Notes under the pieces: model-generated | What the model was told of the DNA's origin: nothing | The model's database searches: none | The model's input: the letters and a program-made list of their open reading frames with translations, nothing else | Position numbers and translations under genes: made by a program | Assembly: GCA_029582155.1 (NCBI GenBank) | Contig: CM055900.1 | Coordinates: forward strand, 47,442,236-47,506,235 | DNA length: 64,000 nucleotides | Direction: 5' to 3' | Source: Panopea generosa | Taxonomy: Eukaryota; Mollusca; Bivalvia; Adapedonta; Hiatellidae | Part shown: positions 11,986 through 22,314 of the stretch, piece after piece | Layout: every line of letters begins with the position of its first letter | How positions within the stretch are numbered: position 1 is the stretch's first letter

Positions 11986-14900
11986 AAACAACAACGACGA
12001 TGCCAACGACGACGAATATTACAACAACAACAACGACGACGACAACGACGATGAATACAACAACAACAACGGCATAAACAGCGGGAGCGGCATCAAAACC
12101 ATCACCAACACCACCACTAACAACAACCACAACAACGACGACGACGAAAACCACAACAACAACGACGATGACAACGACGACGAATACAACAACAACGACA
12201 TCAACGGCGGTAGCGGCACAAAAACCATCACAAACACCACCACTAACAACAAAAAATAACGACGATGACATCGACGACGAATACCACAACAACAACGACG
12301 ATGACAACGACGACGAATACAACAACAACAGAGGCAGTAGCGGCACCAAAATCATCATCACTACCACCAACAACAACTACAACAGAAACTAAATAACAAA
12401 AACCAATACCAAAATCTGATAACAATATACAGGAATTGAAATAGCAACAATAACAGTAGTAGTAGCAGCATCAACAACAATAACACCTGAGAGTGCAAAT
12501 GTATTCGCAGCAGTGTAACTGTCTCAACATAATAAAGTTCTACTTAGTGTAAAGCCACAAATCGCTCCTAGTTTAGTTTATCTATGAACCTAATTTATCC
12601 CGAATCAGGTCTATTTATAACTCCAATCAAAACAACAGGGAATTCCATGCCTGTCCCACAATTCTATTGAACGCTTACTAAACTGTGACGTCATTCAAAC
12701 TTTCTCTAAATAATCAATGTGCTCAAATCAATTGCTTTGTAACGGACCCAATCGGGAGAGCTTGGTCAGTTCTACAGACATCTCCTAGACAGCCATCACA
12801 TACATAAACAATATAATATTCACCAGCAAATCCTCCGCCACGTCATTAAATTTTACCACGTAACTCTTTAGAACGTCAAAGTCGAATGCTGGGGTGAGTA
12901 AATGACGTGCGCGTTCCCATTCCTTTTCTCCCACTTGCGTCAAAAGACCGGTACCTGAAATAAGCCAACAGATGACAAAGAAGATCACCGTCACGTGACT
13001 TTTATTGATCTTCATGTGCATAAGTCTTGTTAGCTCTACTGGCAAAAGACCAGAAGTGCTCATGCGATGGCGCGTTGTCCGTCGCCAGTCGTCTGTCGTC
13101 TGTTAGCAGCATTTTCTCTGAAACCACTAGGCCAATTAAACTGAAACTTCACATGAATATTTCTATTTTATTAGAGACTATAAAAAAGATTTTTGTTTTC
13201 GATTCGAAATTTAAGATTGCCGCCGTTCCTTAAAATAGTCCAAAACTTAAAAAATCTTCTTCTCATAAACGGTTAGCAGATTTTTAGTAATGATGACCAA
13301 CAATAGTTTTGATAGATTTGTTTAAATGGTGTCCCTAGCTTTAACAATGACCGAGCCCCGAAGGTTCAATTAGGGGACACATGTCATTATAATATATATA
13401 TTTTTAAATGGAAATAATTTTGCCTATATCTTCACAGAAGCATTGTTTGGTGAAGGAGTTTCAAATTTGTAAAAATGACTGGGTTCCACTGTTTTAAGGG
13501 GTCAGGAGGGGTCCCAAAAGGGTTAGAATTGGGAATTACTAAAATCGTTTTCTTAAGAACCGGTATGTCATATTTGGCATAAATTACCCCTATGTGTAGG
13601 GGTTTGATTGCAGATAAGAACTTAGGTGCTAAAATTTATAGGGGCCCTGTAAAGGGTCTTAGAATTTTACATAGGGATACTATGGGAAAACAGAAACTTC
13701 TTTTATTTATTCATCTTTTCTGAAACCACCAGGCCAGTTAAACTGAAACGTCACATGGATATTTCTATTGCATAGAAAACTATACAAAAGATTTTATTTT
13801 TCGATCTGATATTCAAGATGACCTCCGTAACTATAAAAATAGCTAAAAACTTTAAACATTTTCTTCTCATGAATGACCCACAGATTTTCAAAATGTTTAT
13901 GTAGTAATGATAACCAACTATAGTTTTGTTAGATTTGTTCAAATGAAGTTCTGATAAATTAAGGGGCGAGGTTGTATAAGGGTTCTGTACAGGAGACTAT
14001 ATATTTTTTACAGATGAATGGTATGGGAATTTAAATTTAATATTTTCTTTTTTTACCCAAGCAGTATGGGTGTGGTAGGGGGTATTTATCCATAAGTTGT
14101 TAAGACGACCCCTAAAAGATGGTAAATATTGTGAAATTTCAAAAAGTGCTATGGCCATTATGAGTCAGTAGAGCATCCTCTTGTTTTTTTTATAGGCCTT
14201 GTGTTAATTATATTTTTAAATTTCTTTGTTTAGTCGTTATTATTGAATGTTCTTGATTCATGAAATAAATCACATAAGTGAAGAAACCCGCTTCACGGAA
14301 TATTGAGAAATATATCAGAACCAAAATTAAAGTAGCACAATAGCTAAATTTTGTAGAAAAAAAGTCTATTAATTTTCTGAATAGTATATAAAACAATATT
14401 ATTTAAAACATTATTTAAATTATTACATATTATAATAAAACTTTTTAAAACTTTACATCGCTTGTAATGAATTTTTGCAACTTGGAGACTTCACGTTCGG
14501 AGTCAGTCTTCCTTGTAAGCTGTTCACAAGATAATGGCCATTGCCTTATCTAAAACTGAGAAAAAAAACCCAAATCAAACCGCGTACATATGCACAAAAT
14601 ATGCATACTACTTATAGTTTTACATATATGCTCATATGTGCATAAATAGATCTACTAAGCGTTCATATCGGTTGACTCTTTAGGTTAAGGGTTGGAAATA
14701 TTTAATTTTTATGTGTTTTACCATGTCGGATAAAATGGAAAAAAAAATATATGTTATACACAGGTTGGTAAATTGGACATATAGTGCTGTTAGTTGTCTG
14801 TCGATCTATATGTCCGTGGATTTGTATGTCTGTCCATTAAGCTTTAATATGACTATAGCTTTAATGATTTTAATGTTGAATACTGGTTTGCATCACATTA

Positions 14901-16305
14901 ACCTTCTCACAGTAATGTTCCATCTATTGCTATTATATGTATAAGTTCATCGTGTTAAGTTTATATGTTATATTTCTGGTCATGGAGTAAATTAACTCAC
15001 ATATATGAATACGTAAACATGACTTTATTTGATCTTGTGAGCAAATTTGCATATATACAACTTAATACTTATGTGTGTAAATAGGTGCATCTGTACGGAG
15101 CTTAGAGAGGGAACCCAAAAATTAACGAATGAGCTAGAAGTACAGATTAACAGACGACCTTGCAATTCAAAAACTATTTCTTCTAATTAATTTGTATATC
15201 GTATTGGTTCTATTTTATAGATAATGAATACAGCTAAACATGCCTTAAGAAGCAACTAAAAACTGACTCTTTAAGGCAGATGGCTGCTTAATACAGGTTG
15301 ATCATAACTAAATTTATAAAGATGCTGAATAGAAAATAAGGCTGTTTAAGACAAGTGTTTGTTAAATAGAGGTGACTATAAACGCAGGTTTGACTGTATG
15401 TTAGATTAAAACATAATTATTGAAAAAAAAAGCGAAATTTGACTAGAATTGGATTTCTTGTGATTTTAAGCTACTAGAATTGGATTAAATGACCACTTAA
15501 ATGATACATGTATTTACCTATCCATGGTTTAAGTAATGCATAGGCGATTCTAATACTCCCAGGTTTTAAGGCAGCAGAAGACTTGAGAACTACTTTGGCG
15601 GTATCTGGGTGATCCATGTAATACACTGGAGTGAAGAAGTAGATCCACACTTTATGCATCTTGACCCCTGTCGTCTGCACGAAATGCAAAGTGACCCGGA
15701 AATAATCGTCGAATTTGGCATACTGGAAAACATAATGCATCATGTTGTTTAAATGTTGCACTCAAAAGAAATACCGTACACTTTTCACAAAAGGATTAAA
15801 CAAAATTTGAACATTTACGGATGCGGAATGTCGTGTGTTCGATCCGTGTCCAGGCACATCAAAGATTTAACATTTTCTCGGTGCTTAGCATTTAGAAAAT
15901 AATTCTGGTAGGCCCAGTGTCAGTATACTATTACCGTTTGTAATCTGTGACATGATGCTCCAGTGTGACAACGCTTACAGTATCCACCAGGCATCGTCGT
16001 GATATGACTGCAAAATTGGTATAAAGCAACGCTAAGAAACATACGTACAATTTCCCTTAAGGACACTCTAACGGGATTGCCATGCATAAATGTATCATTA
16101 AAAATGGTGGTAAATCATTTGCATATAATATCGATAGTTAAACTACTACCCAGAGATCGCCATGTATTAATCGTGTCCCTGGGAGACCGGCCACTTGTCT
16201 AGCCACACATAGAGACCTCGTATATCTGTAGACCAGCATCGCTATCTTCTGCGCGATAAAGGCAACAACGATGGCAATTATCACTGGCAAGACAGGCGAT
16301 CCCAT
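1585..16305 (-). CDS. CYP4-like: CYP4-clan cytochrome P450 gene (10 exons visible, 3' end off window)
   Basis: This is a microsomal heme monooxygenase of the CYP4 clan; family members hydroxylate fatty acids, eicosanoids or xenobiotics using NADPH-P450 reductase at the ER. The gene was assembled by hand from ten exons whose GT-AG splice sites and phases join without a break (1334 nt, 444 complete codons). In order: hydrophobic N-terminal anchor (about residues 5-25), C-helix WERAR (133-137), I-helix EVDTFLFAGHDTT (A312 to T317), K-helix EVLR (368-371), FRPERF (420-425), and the start of the heme loop FSSGQR (440-445). The exon carrying the heme-ligand cysteine (expected near residue 447) and the C-terminus is not found in 1-1584 and is inferred to lie beyond the left edge. 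CYP4 proteins are about 500 residues, so 55-65 residues are missing. The I-helix Glu typical of CYP4 is Ala. No stop codon or frameshift interrupts the exons, so the gene looks functional. The subfamily cannot be assigned. Confidence 0.92.
1805..2340. repeat. AGT/ACT trinucleotide microsatellite, over 500 bp
   Basis: Nearly uninterrupted (AGT)n with islands such as AATAACATT and GATGGTGGTGG. It lies in the P450 intron between exons 9 and 10, ending about 35 bases before exon 9's donor. On the minus strand it gives an artefactual poly-Leu frame fused to exon 9. Confidence 0.97.
2376..2571 (-). CDS. P450 exon 9: K-helix
   Basis: 196 bases, phase 2 to phase 0, acceptor gcgcacag and donor gtatac. 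It encodes DDIDELKYMHYFIKEVLRMY with the ExxR pair E368 and R371, then PLAIGDVLLPAG and AINHRPDVWHDHM, all canonical CYP4 segments. The long leucine-rich frame that continues past this exon toward 1791 is intronic microsatellite, not protein. Confidence 0.95.
3300..3486 (-). repeat. tRNA-derived SINE, family A
   Basis: On the minus strand the element starts with a tRNA-like head (box-A-like TGGTCTAGCGGTAAAGC, degenerate box B GTGGGTATTTCAATCC), followed by a core with GTGTCCTTGAGCAAGACACT. The same organisation and core appear at 63060-63255. The core word is common in SINEs of aquatic animals. Confidence 0.75.
3786..3880 (+). repeat. tRNA-like SINE head fragment
   Basis: A tRNA-like block with AGTACAGCGGTTAAT (box-A-like) and TGGTGTCCAATCCCACC (box-B-like), ending in a T-rich run. 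No acceptor-stem pairing supports a true tRNA gene. Confidence 0.5.
4752..4975 (+). repeat. tRNA-derived SINE, family B
   Basis: tRNA head (TGGCCTAGTGGTTTATTGC, then GTGTGTTCGATCGAAC) followed by the family B body: TTACTTGCGGATGG, GGTTCTTCTCAGATT, CGGATATGCC and a GGCATTAAACC tail. The same body is seen at 22315, 26524 (reverse), 40757 (reverse) and 10848-11434. Confidence 0.75.
5165..5285 (-). CDS. P450 exon 8: I-helix, second half
   Basis: 121 bases, phase 1 to phase 2, acceptor acctatttag and donor gtaaaa. It completes GHDTTSSAITWAIYALGKYP and continues EEQENVYEEVMRVIG. Thr317 is the conserved proton-delivery Thr. The terminal TG joins C of exon 9 to give Cys353. Confidence 0.94.
5286..6676. 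other. P450 intron 7 (1.4 kb)
   Basis: AT-rich intron with a (TA)n run at about 5634-5656 and a tRNA-like SINE head at 5860-5995. No coding sequence is seen. Confidence 0.8.
5860..5995 (-). repeat. tRNA-like SINE fragment
   Basis: On the minus strand it reads GGTAATGGACAGCGTGTTGG, then CAAGCAAGAGCTCCGGGTCG, resembling a tRNA head of an animal SINE. The rest is too decayed to assign. Confidence 0.45.
6677..6806 (-). CDS. P450 exon 7: I-helix, first half
   Basis: 130 bases, phase 0 to phase 1, acceptor ttttcag and donor gtaaata. It encodes DFLDILLTPMDE and later DIRSEVDTFLFA, the CYP4 signature leading into the oxygen-binding groove. The residue before GHDTT is Ala312, where CYP4 enzymes usually have Glu (or Gly in some members). 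Confidence 0.94.
6807..7711. other. P450 intron 6 (0.9 kb)
   Basis: AT-rich intron between exons 6 and 7. I see no repeat unit or coding sequence in it. Confidence 0.8.
7712..7841 (-). CDS. P450 exon 6: helix F-G region
   Basis: 130 bases, phase 2 to phase 0, acceptor ttttacag and donor gtaaag. It encodes NPFLYTDFVYKRTIKG, then a segment with FVHDFSDEIIARRKQYL. These match CYP4 (NPLL--DfiY and vHdFtd-vI--Rr). Confidence 0.92.
7842..8994. other. P450 intron 5, with a possible LINE remnant
   Basis: The plus strand between about 8220 and 8760 gives broken peptide pieces such as NRQLYSVF, resembling the linker between endonuclease and reverse transcriptase in animal LINEs. Stop codons and frame changes are frequent, so this is at best an old relic. 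Confidence 0.35.
8995..9057 (-). CDS. P450 exon 5 (63 bp micro-exon)
   Basis: A 63-base exon, phase 2 to phase 2, with acceptor tttcttcag and donor gtgggt. It encodes QDHGYVSAVQNLSSLYIHRI. The motif Y--AV--LS-L---R matches the CYP4 segment just before the NP-L--D-iY region, which is exactly what exon 6 supplies. Both phase joins produce sensible residues (Gly upstream, Ser downstream). Confidence 0.88.
9058..10599. other. P450 intron 4 (1.5 kb)
   Basis: AT-rich intron. The open frames at 9188-9403 and 9682-9864 (minus) show no domain and lack splice context that fits the P450. No repeats stand out. Confidence 0.75.
10600..10721 (-). CDS. P450 exon 4: helices D-E
   Basis: 122 bases, phase 0 to phase 2, acceptor gttgtatag and donor gtacgtgg. 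The peptide begins IRLAQEGTHTSIEIG and contains LDALLRCAFSYESNIQELG, closely matching the CYP4 pattern T-D-ll-CaFs. It is reconstructed from minus-strand sequence where only antisense frames are long enough to be obvious. Confidence 0.9.
10848..11434 (+). repeat. SINE family B copy split by a second SINE
   Basis: The 5' part (10848-10974) has a tRNA head (GAGCTAATGCACTGTC, CCCTGTTCGATTC). The body resumes at about 11335 with CTACTCAGAATC, CTTTCTCCACC, TTGATATGCC and GCGTAAAACCCC, matching the family B order elsewhere. Between them lie a foreign SINE (10975-11235) and a second copy of 99 bases of the host element (11236-11334), which differs from 10876-10974 at about four positions. Confidence 0.75.
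10975..11235 (+). repeat. Inserted SINE, family C
   Basis: A 261-base insert with box B GCGAGTTCGAATCCCCC, the body words GTTACTTGCGGAGATGAGG and AACAGTGGTTAGGTTAACTG, and a short (ATCA)n tail. This body is typical of mollusc SINEs as I know them. It is flanked by 99-base direct repeats. Confidence 0.75.
11660..12420. repeat. Compound ACR trinucleotide array with superimposed longer unit
   Basis: The plus strand is built of AAC, GAC and ACC-type triplets (for example ACAACGACGATGACAACGAC). Five GC-richer islands containing GGTAGCGGCACC or a close variant recur near 11757, 11908, 12079, 12206 and 12331, so a larger unit of roughly 125-170 bases overlies the triplets. It lies in P450 intron 3. 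The long Thr/Asn and Val/Leu frames are artefacts of the triplet period. Confidence 0.92.
12824..12954 (-). CDS. P450 exon 3: C-helix
   Basis: 131 bases, phase 1 to phase 0, between ttatttcag and a gtgaat donor. It encodes GLLTQVGEKEWERARHLL and then TPAFDFDVLKSY. W133 and R137 form the conserved WxxxR of the C-helix that contacts a heme propionate, and LLTPAF is a strong CYP4 hallmark. Confidence 0.93.
13045..14175. repeat. Decayed dispersed repeat with internal ~605-bp duplication
   Basis: The sequence from about 13110 to 13335 (CTGAAACCACTAGGCCAATT ... GATTTGTTTAAATG) recurs at about 13715-13945 with roughly 80% similarity. The block closes with CTATGGCCATTATGAGTCAG, a word seen in bivalve repeats. 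It lies in P450 intron 2 and holds no intact gene. Confidence 0.6.
14180..15517. other. Rest of P450 intron 2
   Basis: AT-rich intron sequence. The frame at 14711-14944 has no recognisable domain. No tandem repeat or SINE stands out. Confidence 0.7.
15518..15722 (-). CDS. P450 exon 2: N-terminal globular region
   Basis: 68 codons plus 1 base, phase 0 to phase 1. It begins YAKFDDYF after a ttttccag acceptor and ends KPWI with a G|gtaaata donor. It contains VYYMDHPDTAKVVLKSS, which matches the CYP4 strand segment of the type v-DP-AK-VL. The junction G+GT gives Gly and continues as GTGLLTQVGEKEW in exon 3, the usual CYP4 G-GLL---G--W order. Confidence 0.92.
15815..15930 (+). repeat. tRNA-like SINE fragment in P450 intron 1
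   Basis: Contains a box-B-like GTGTGTTCGATCCGTGTCC followed by a short body with CGGTGCTTAGCATTTAG. Its 5' half is missing or diverged. Confidence 0.45.
16150..16305 (-). CDS. P450 exon 1: start codon and membrane anchor
   Basis: 52 codons from ATG at 16305-16303, ending LIHGDLW before a gtagta donor (phase 0). A hydrophobic stretch (VLPVIIAIVVAFIAQ) is the ER signal-anchor, followed by a basic stop-transfer region and GLPGT, the proline-rich hinge seen at this position in microsomal P450s. An acceptor-like attttag lies 10 bases before the ATG, so a 5'UTR intron is possible. The start is the only in-frame ATG before the anchor. Confidence 0.85.
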
Positions 16306-19300
16306 TTTAGTTTCCTAAAATGCATAAGGTAATGTAGGTTAGACAAGAATTTAGCAGAACAAACATGTGTTAATTTGCTTAAATATTTTTTTGTAACTTT
16401 TATGTCATATTGGTTATCCAAATTCTTATGTTGGTACATAATCATTTTTATAACAAGTACATGTGCATTTAGTTATTTTTGACTAGCAACTTTGTTTCTG
16501 AAAGAAATTGTGGAATAGTGAGCAGTGCCCAACCAATCAAATTAAAGTAATTTATATATACAAGGATGTGCTTTCAAATCCACGTAAATTTAAGTCAATG
16601 ACAACAATTTAAATTGAATGTGTATAATACAATGGTATATAATATAACCTCTGGTTGGTTAAGAATTTGTAATATACTTTTAAAAGCACTTCTATATAGT
16701 CTATAGCTCTGCCAACACTCACCGAGCCTGTCAAATACTGTATATAACTCGCATGTAAATATTTCACATAAAAGTCCTTAAGTATTCACCAAGTCTAACA
16801 GACATTGAGGAGATACAACTTGTACTGCCAGTTTTGGAGGTGTAATTAAAATAGTTTGCCCTTTTTATAATGTGCATACAAATAAATGAGTCATTTATTA
16901 AAAGTGATTAATATATAAAAACAACAAACAGACTGTCTTAAAACATTCAACATTTAGTTTGTTTCTTTGAATTTTTGAACTTAATTATGTTTGTGAAAAG
17001 AAATGGAATCATTCAAGTCTATTAAAATATGTTTAACGTTCTAGCCCGTAGTAAATACCTGTTAAAGGTTATATTAGTTTGAAAACACGAACAAAACAGA
17101 GAAAAAATACTGGACATGGGATGGGGACTAATATAATTAGCTGACTTTGCAAATTTAGAGTTATTTTAAATCAAATAAATGTGCCCAAATTAAACTTGAA
17201 AATAGTAGCACAGGCAAAATTCCTAAAGGATATATCAATATATAAGTGGTTTATAGTCATTCCAAATATTAAAGATAAGATCTATGATATGGGTTATAAC
17301 GTTGTATAGTGTTTCATTTTTTTACATTTCTTCTTAACAACAAATAAAAGTGTATGCAAATGTTGCCAAGCTTCCTAAAATGCCTGCATTTGTCCCATTT
17401 AAATTAATTCCTATACATATTTTATTAATATGACTGTTTTCATTTTAAGAAGAGAATTAGTTCTAAATATTTGGTTGTTTATTCTGTATTTAACCATTCA
17501 AAGTTAATGTCATTTGTACTGTTGAATGGAATTCTACGCTATTTTTCTCCAAACCACAGTGATTCTTTAAACAAATTCATTTCCCCATGTATTTGCGGAT
17601 ATATGGACTAAGTATTCTTGTATGCAAGACTCATATATTGATTTACATAATTTCAATTCTTTCTTTGTAATTGCAAGTTATTGAGGACACATAGGAGCCA
17701 CTCCATCACAATCTTAATATTGAAGAACAGAAGCTAAAATTCTTTCTTGTTCTATTAAGTTTGTATATATGTTGTTTCTATTAATCAAATATATTACTGA
17801 GTAAAACTGTCACACGATTCTTAATAATTACCGTTAATACACATCCCTTTGAAGAAAGAGTAGTTGTAAAATAGATTTGTATCTCCGAATAAATAACTAA
17901 TGTTTTGGTTAAAAAAATTGGATTATTTGAAATGTTATACATATGTTCAAGCTGCATTTACATTGAATGTGTTTGGTAATGTTTATAATTATATTTTGAG
18001 AATGGATTATATATTATGTGTCTGTGTCTTGTAACAGAATCTGGGATATATGCGTCAAAATTTGACATGAATGAGTATTTTTAGATAATTTTTATTTAAA
18101 CTTAAAACTCTTCTTTTCCATGCGAGATTTATGAACCACTAAAAGTTCTATACCAAACACGTTGAGGCCACCATTATCATATGAATTGCTAAGAAGATAG
18201 TTTCATCTGAACCGGTTTACCATCTCCAATAAAAAAACAGTTTAGTTTTATCTGAATTTGGATTTAAATATCATAATATTATCTTTATTTCCTCCAATAA
18301 GACGATTACAACTTGATAGATAACATACATATATACAATTGTGTAACAAAGAAATCACAAATGCGAGACTATTATCATATATACACGTATGCGTTACAAC
18401 GATCAAATGGACTTGTATGCATTCACAATTATGCATACAAAAACGTAATTATATCAAATAACCATAAGTATGTGAACATGTATTATGTGATTAACACATA
18501 CAATGCTTTGCAGTGCATTGTTATCTTCGCATAAATATGAATTTCTCATTATAACATGTATTATTCAAAATTGCGAATTCGCTATAAGCGAATCTTAACA
18601 AAACAAACCATAAGAATCAAACAACGAATACAGAGCAAGTCTTAATGCAAGACTTGATAGTTAACTAGCTTAACTATTGAGACACATATATTGAACATGC
18701 CCAGTTTGTAACTATTATCCCAACAAAGCCACCATACCTAGTGTTTAACACAGTTACAAGTATGCAGCTTTTAATGCTTAATGTCATATTCACTATTGAG
18801 TTTCTGACCATATTGTGGATATACGTGTCTGCATCTAGACGACAAGAGAGTCTTAATTTTCTCAACAACACCTGACGCGAGGTATTTTCTTCAACATGAT
18901 TTATTACAAATTATCTGACAAACAAACATTACCAAAGAGTGTTTTGCATTTTATACAAAAATCACGTGTTAAATTGGCAATAAGTTTTACAATAGTTTTA
19001 CACAATATTAAATGTTTCGGATATTTAACGGCATTCTACCAAATTTCGCCCACTTGATATTCGCTATGTACAGATCTGAAACAGTCAAATTCAGCTGATG
19101 CTCTACATATTTACCAATCGTTGGTAAATTGTTGACAAATTTAATTTCACACTACTTCCTTTCATTCAAACTTAGATGGTAAAGTACTATTAACATAATA
19201 TTTATCAGATAGATAACATTTTAGGTTATATTTGTTTAATATATTGATGATATCAGGAAAGAATCCCATAGCACATAAACCTTAATTATAAGAACTTAAC

Positions 19301-19429
19301 CTCAATAAGAACATGTGTTCAACAGCACAATCTCTAGTAAGTCTACACAGTTGATCAAGTTTTTTTTGCGGTAAAATTCCAGTTGCAACTGAAAGACACC
19401 TTCAGCATGCTCAAAGCAATATCAGTACG
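16306..19429. other. Upstream flank of the P450 gene, no gene seen
   Basis: Very AT-rich. It presumably contains the P450 promoter and any 5'UTR exon, but I cannot place a TATA box or transcription start with confidence. Frames at 18248-18534 and 18674-18871 show no domain; the latter may be LINE-derived, given its neighbour at 19.4 kb. Confidence 0.6.
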
Positions 19430-19850
19430 AATATATTCATACCTTGATTGCGCTTAATGAATAGCCTATGCAGTAACATTGTATATCTTCTTACAGGTAA
19501 TTGGATGCAAACCATTATCGTGAAAGCCGTAATCAACAATTCCAAAAATGCTTTTTAGAATTTTATTGCTAAATTATTTTGCTTCATCAGCAAACGGCAA
19601 TGGCAGTTAAACTCACAATGCGTGTTAGCGTCCCACTTCTGATAATATTTCTATTGCCATTGTTCATTTGCTGTAGGGCATATATCGAAGCAACTTTAGT
19701 TTCCTTGAATAACATAACTGCATATTTTTGAAGATTATACTGGTAACGCAATTGGCAAGAATACGAGTAACAATTATTAATCATAGCCTTGGAGACCAAT
19801 AGCAGATAACGAAAGTAACAACATGTCATCTGCTACTGTCGGAAAAGCAA
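19430..19850 (-). pseudogene. Decayed LINE reverse-transcriptase fragment
   Basis: On the minus strand, around 19842-19690, the sequence gives ADDMLLLSLSAIGLQ and, after a one-base frameshift, MINNCYSYSCQLRYQYNLQK and FKETK. This order (catalytic -ADD, LLS-S--GLQ-MI, YS--WR--YN--K) matches non-LTR reverse transcriptases of invertebrates. The first Tyr of YADD is replaced, and stops and frameshifts elsewhere show it is dead. Confidence 0.55.
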
Positions 19851-21057
19851 GTGTTCCCTTTTTAAGATATTATTTTACCAATTGGTTGTTAACTCTCTCT
19901 TTAATACATGGTTTTATCAGTTTTAACGTTAATCGTTTTGTCTAAATCTTCTGAAAATTGAATGCCAACGACAGTAAACTCATTGTCCAACGAATCATTA
20001 TATTGTCCACATAATTTCATATAAATTGTTTTCAGTGAACCACTCAAACATTAATTAAATTTAACAGTAGATTCAGCAATATGTTTGCCAATATATGTAG
20101 ATATTAAAACATGTCATCCTTTTGGCCGTACATCCAAACGCTTACTTGTAAGACACAATTAAAAACTATATTACTTTTATTTTTAAAAAATTATGTATCT
20201 TCATTGTCTTCAGTAAACATTCTATGGCCCCTTGTTTTATAAAATGAAAGTACTCCCTTGATATACCCTAATGTTTTTCACGCAGTAATAGATATCATAT
20301 GTCTATCGGAAATAACTTTTCAGAAAAATCCGTAAAATCATTCATTCATTATTTGGCTTTTATCGTTCGATAGTTAAATAATAAGCCAGAAGTTCACAGT
20401 GCGTTATTATGTTATTATACTTATTCAACTGTTGTATACTTAAATATGAAAAGCATAATTTATGTCTATTTTAATTTTATTGTATTACATCTTGTGTTTT
20501 TTAAAGTTTGACTATGAAATGCCTGAAGATGTAGCATTGATTTAGATATAAGACCTACTTTCTAATTTGAAAATTGTATTTAGAATTCCATTCTCCTTCT
20601 TGCATGCACTTTGTCCGTGTTCTTATTCCTTCTATTTTTTCTCACTTATATTTGTTCATTCTCTTTTTAAAATATGACTTTTGTATGATTTCTGTTCCTT
20701 GTTTCGGTACTTCATTGTATAGCATCGCAACCCGTTGATCATGGTGTTGTTCAACATAAGAGAAATGAGAAAGTAACTCATCGTATTTCAATTAATAAAA
20801 TTTCTGAAAATAATTGATCACTTAATATATCAAAGTGTAAACCTCATTTAGAACAATATTTATGTCATTGTGACAGGACACAACACTTAGCATAGAGTAA
20901 TTTAAGCTTAATTATTATAGTGTTTGTTTTATTTACAAAGTGAATTGATGCATTTCCAATATGATATAGTTCCAAATTCTGATATAAAGACATGGTCAGT
21001 TTTATATCCTGACTTTATATATTCTATATCAATATCTATCTTTGTATATATGTTGAA
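19851..21057. other. Intergenic AT-rich stretch
   Basis: May include further decayed parts of the LINE upstream of 19850. No gene or clear repeat is visible. Confidence 0.6.
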
Positions 21058-21615
21058 ATTTGAGCATTTGAGGACATTCTTTTTAATAAAAACTAAGGGT
21101 ATCACTGCACTTTAAAAAAAAGTTAAAGGTGGTCAACCTGCCAGTTATTGTGCATTTTTATGTGCGGAATACATTCCTGGTATGAAATAAAGTAGATTTT
21201 TTCTTACCAATCAAATCCTAGACCTTATTTTATATAGAAAAAAATCAACTACATATCGAGACCTGGATATATCGAAATAAATGTATCATTATCATCATTT
21301 GTGCCTAAGAGACACCATAAATGGGAACAGAAATGCAACAACCGTTTAAAACCCTGCGGGCATCCTGAAAGTCGACTTAACTGGTTTATAGTTCTTACTA
21401 CAAAACTTAATATTGTTCTTTGTTCTGTATAAAATAAGGTCTAGGAATTCCACAGTAAAAATACATTACACATATATTTAGAATTTTTTCTATAACAGGA
21501 ATGTACCCGCATATAAAAAGGCATTATAGATGGTAGGTTGAACAGTTTTATAAAAAAAAACAACAGCGCACCGACATTTTTAAAAAAAAGAAGTCCTCAA
21601 ATACTCAAAAATACA
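21058..21615. repeat. Large imperfect inverted repeat (MITE-like)
   Basis: The left arm, about 21058-21240, is matched in reverse complement by about 21425-21615. Shared words include TTTGAGCATTTGAGGAC (right arm TTTGAGTATTTGAGGAC), TCAACCTGCCA (TCAACCTACCA), ACATTCCTG and CTAGACCTTATTTTATA. Arms of roughly 180 bases at 75-80% similarity enclose about 185 bases without a coding frame. This fits a non-autonomous DNA transposon or a decayed inverted duplication. Target-site duplications were not identified. Confidence 0.7.
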
Positions 21616-22314
21616 CGCATCGGTTTATATCCTATCAACGCCACCTTTTAACGCCAGTCTCAGTATATGCTCAGCCAGCTTTTGATCTACCCATTTGCAG
21701 CAAGACTGTAAGAAAAATTTAGAAACTATTTTAAACCAAATTATATGGAGCTTTTTAAATAGAAGAATCATGTTACCGTGTCAAAAAGATGGACGCAACT
21801 GTGGAGTGTGACGTTATATTCCCGGAGTTAATGCAATTCCTGCTTTCAGCGGGTACGTAATTAAGATCCAATGTGTTGTGTTTGTAACATATGAGATAAG
21901 CAACAATCGTTATTCTCATGCTAATTTTGATTTCTTTTAAAACAGGGAGTTCTAAATTCGGTCTCCAAAATGGATTGACTGATTAATCTGAACTTAAATG
22001 TTTTAACTGCTTTTTTTGCAAATACCCAATTAATAAAGACAATGATTTTCATATTAACTACAACTGACATTAAATGCTGTACTTGTCCATATTATTCTAT
22101 TTTTCTCCTCATATCACGTGATCCGATTTCATTCAATATTTCATATAACATTCACAATTATTACCCGTAAGGTTTTTTACCACACATCTTAGACCTAAAT
22201 AACGTTTCAGGGAATGGTCCTGTTTTACATTTTCATGCTCATTTATTCCCAAAGATAACCCGACCATTCATGTATTGTTGATATAACATCATATTGACCT
22301 CTTACTTCTCACAA

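Noticed and set aside
11591-12425. Several Thr/Asn/Asp- or Val/Leu-rich frames over 100 codons
   Set aside because: A triplet repeat keeps all frames open. There is no start context, domain or splice logic.
14711-14944. 77-codon frame with hydrophobic segments
   Set aside because: The length is within chance for this composition. No homology was recognised.
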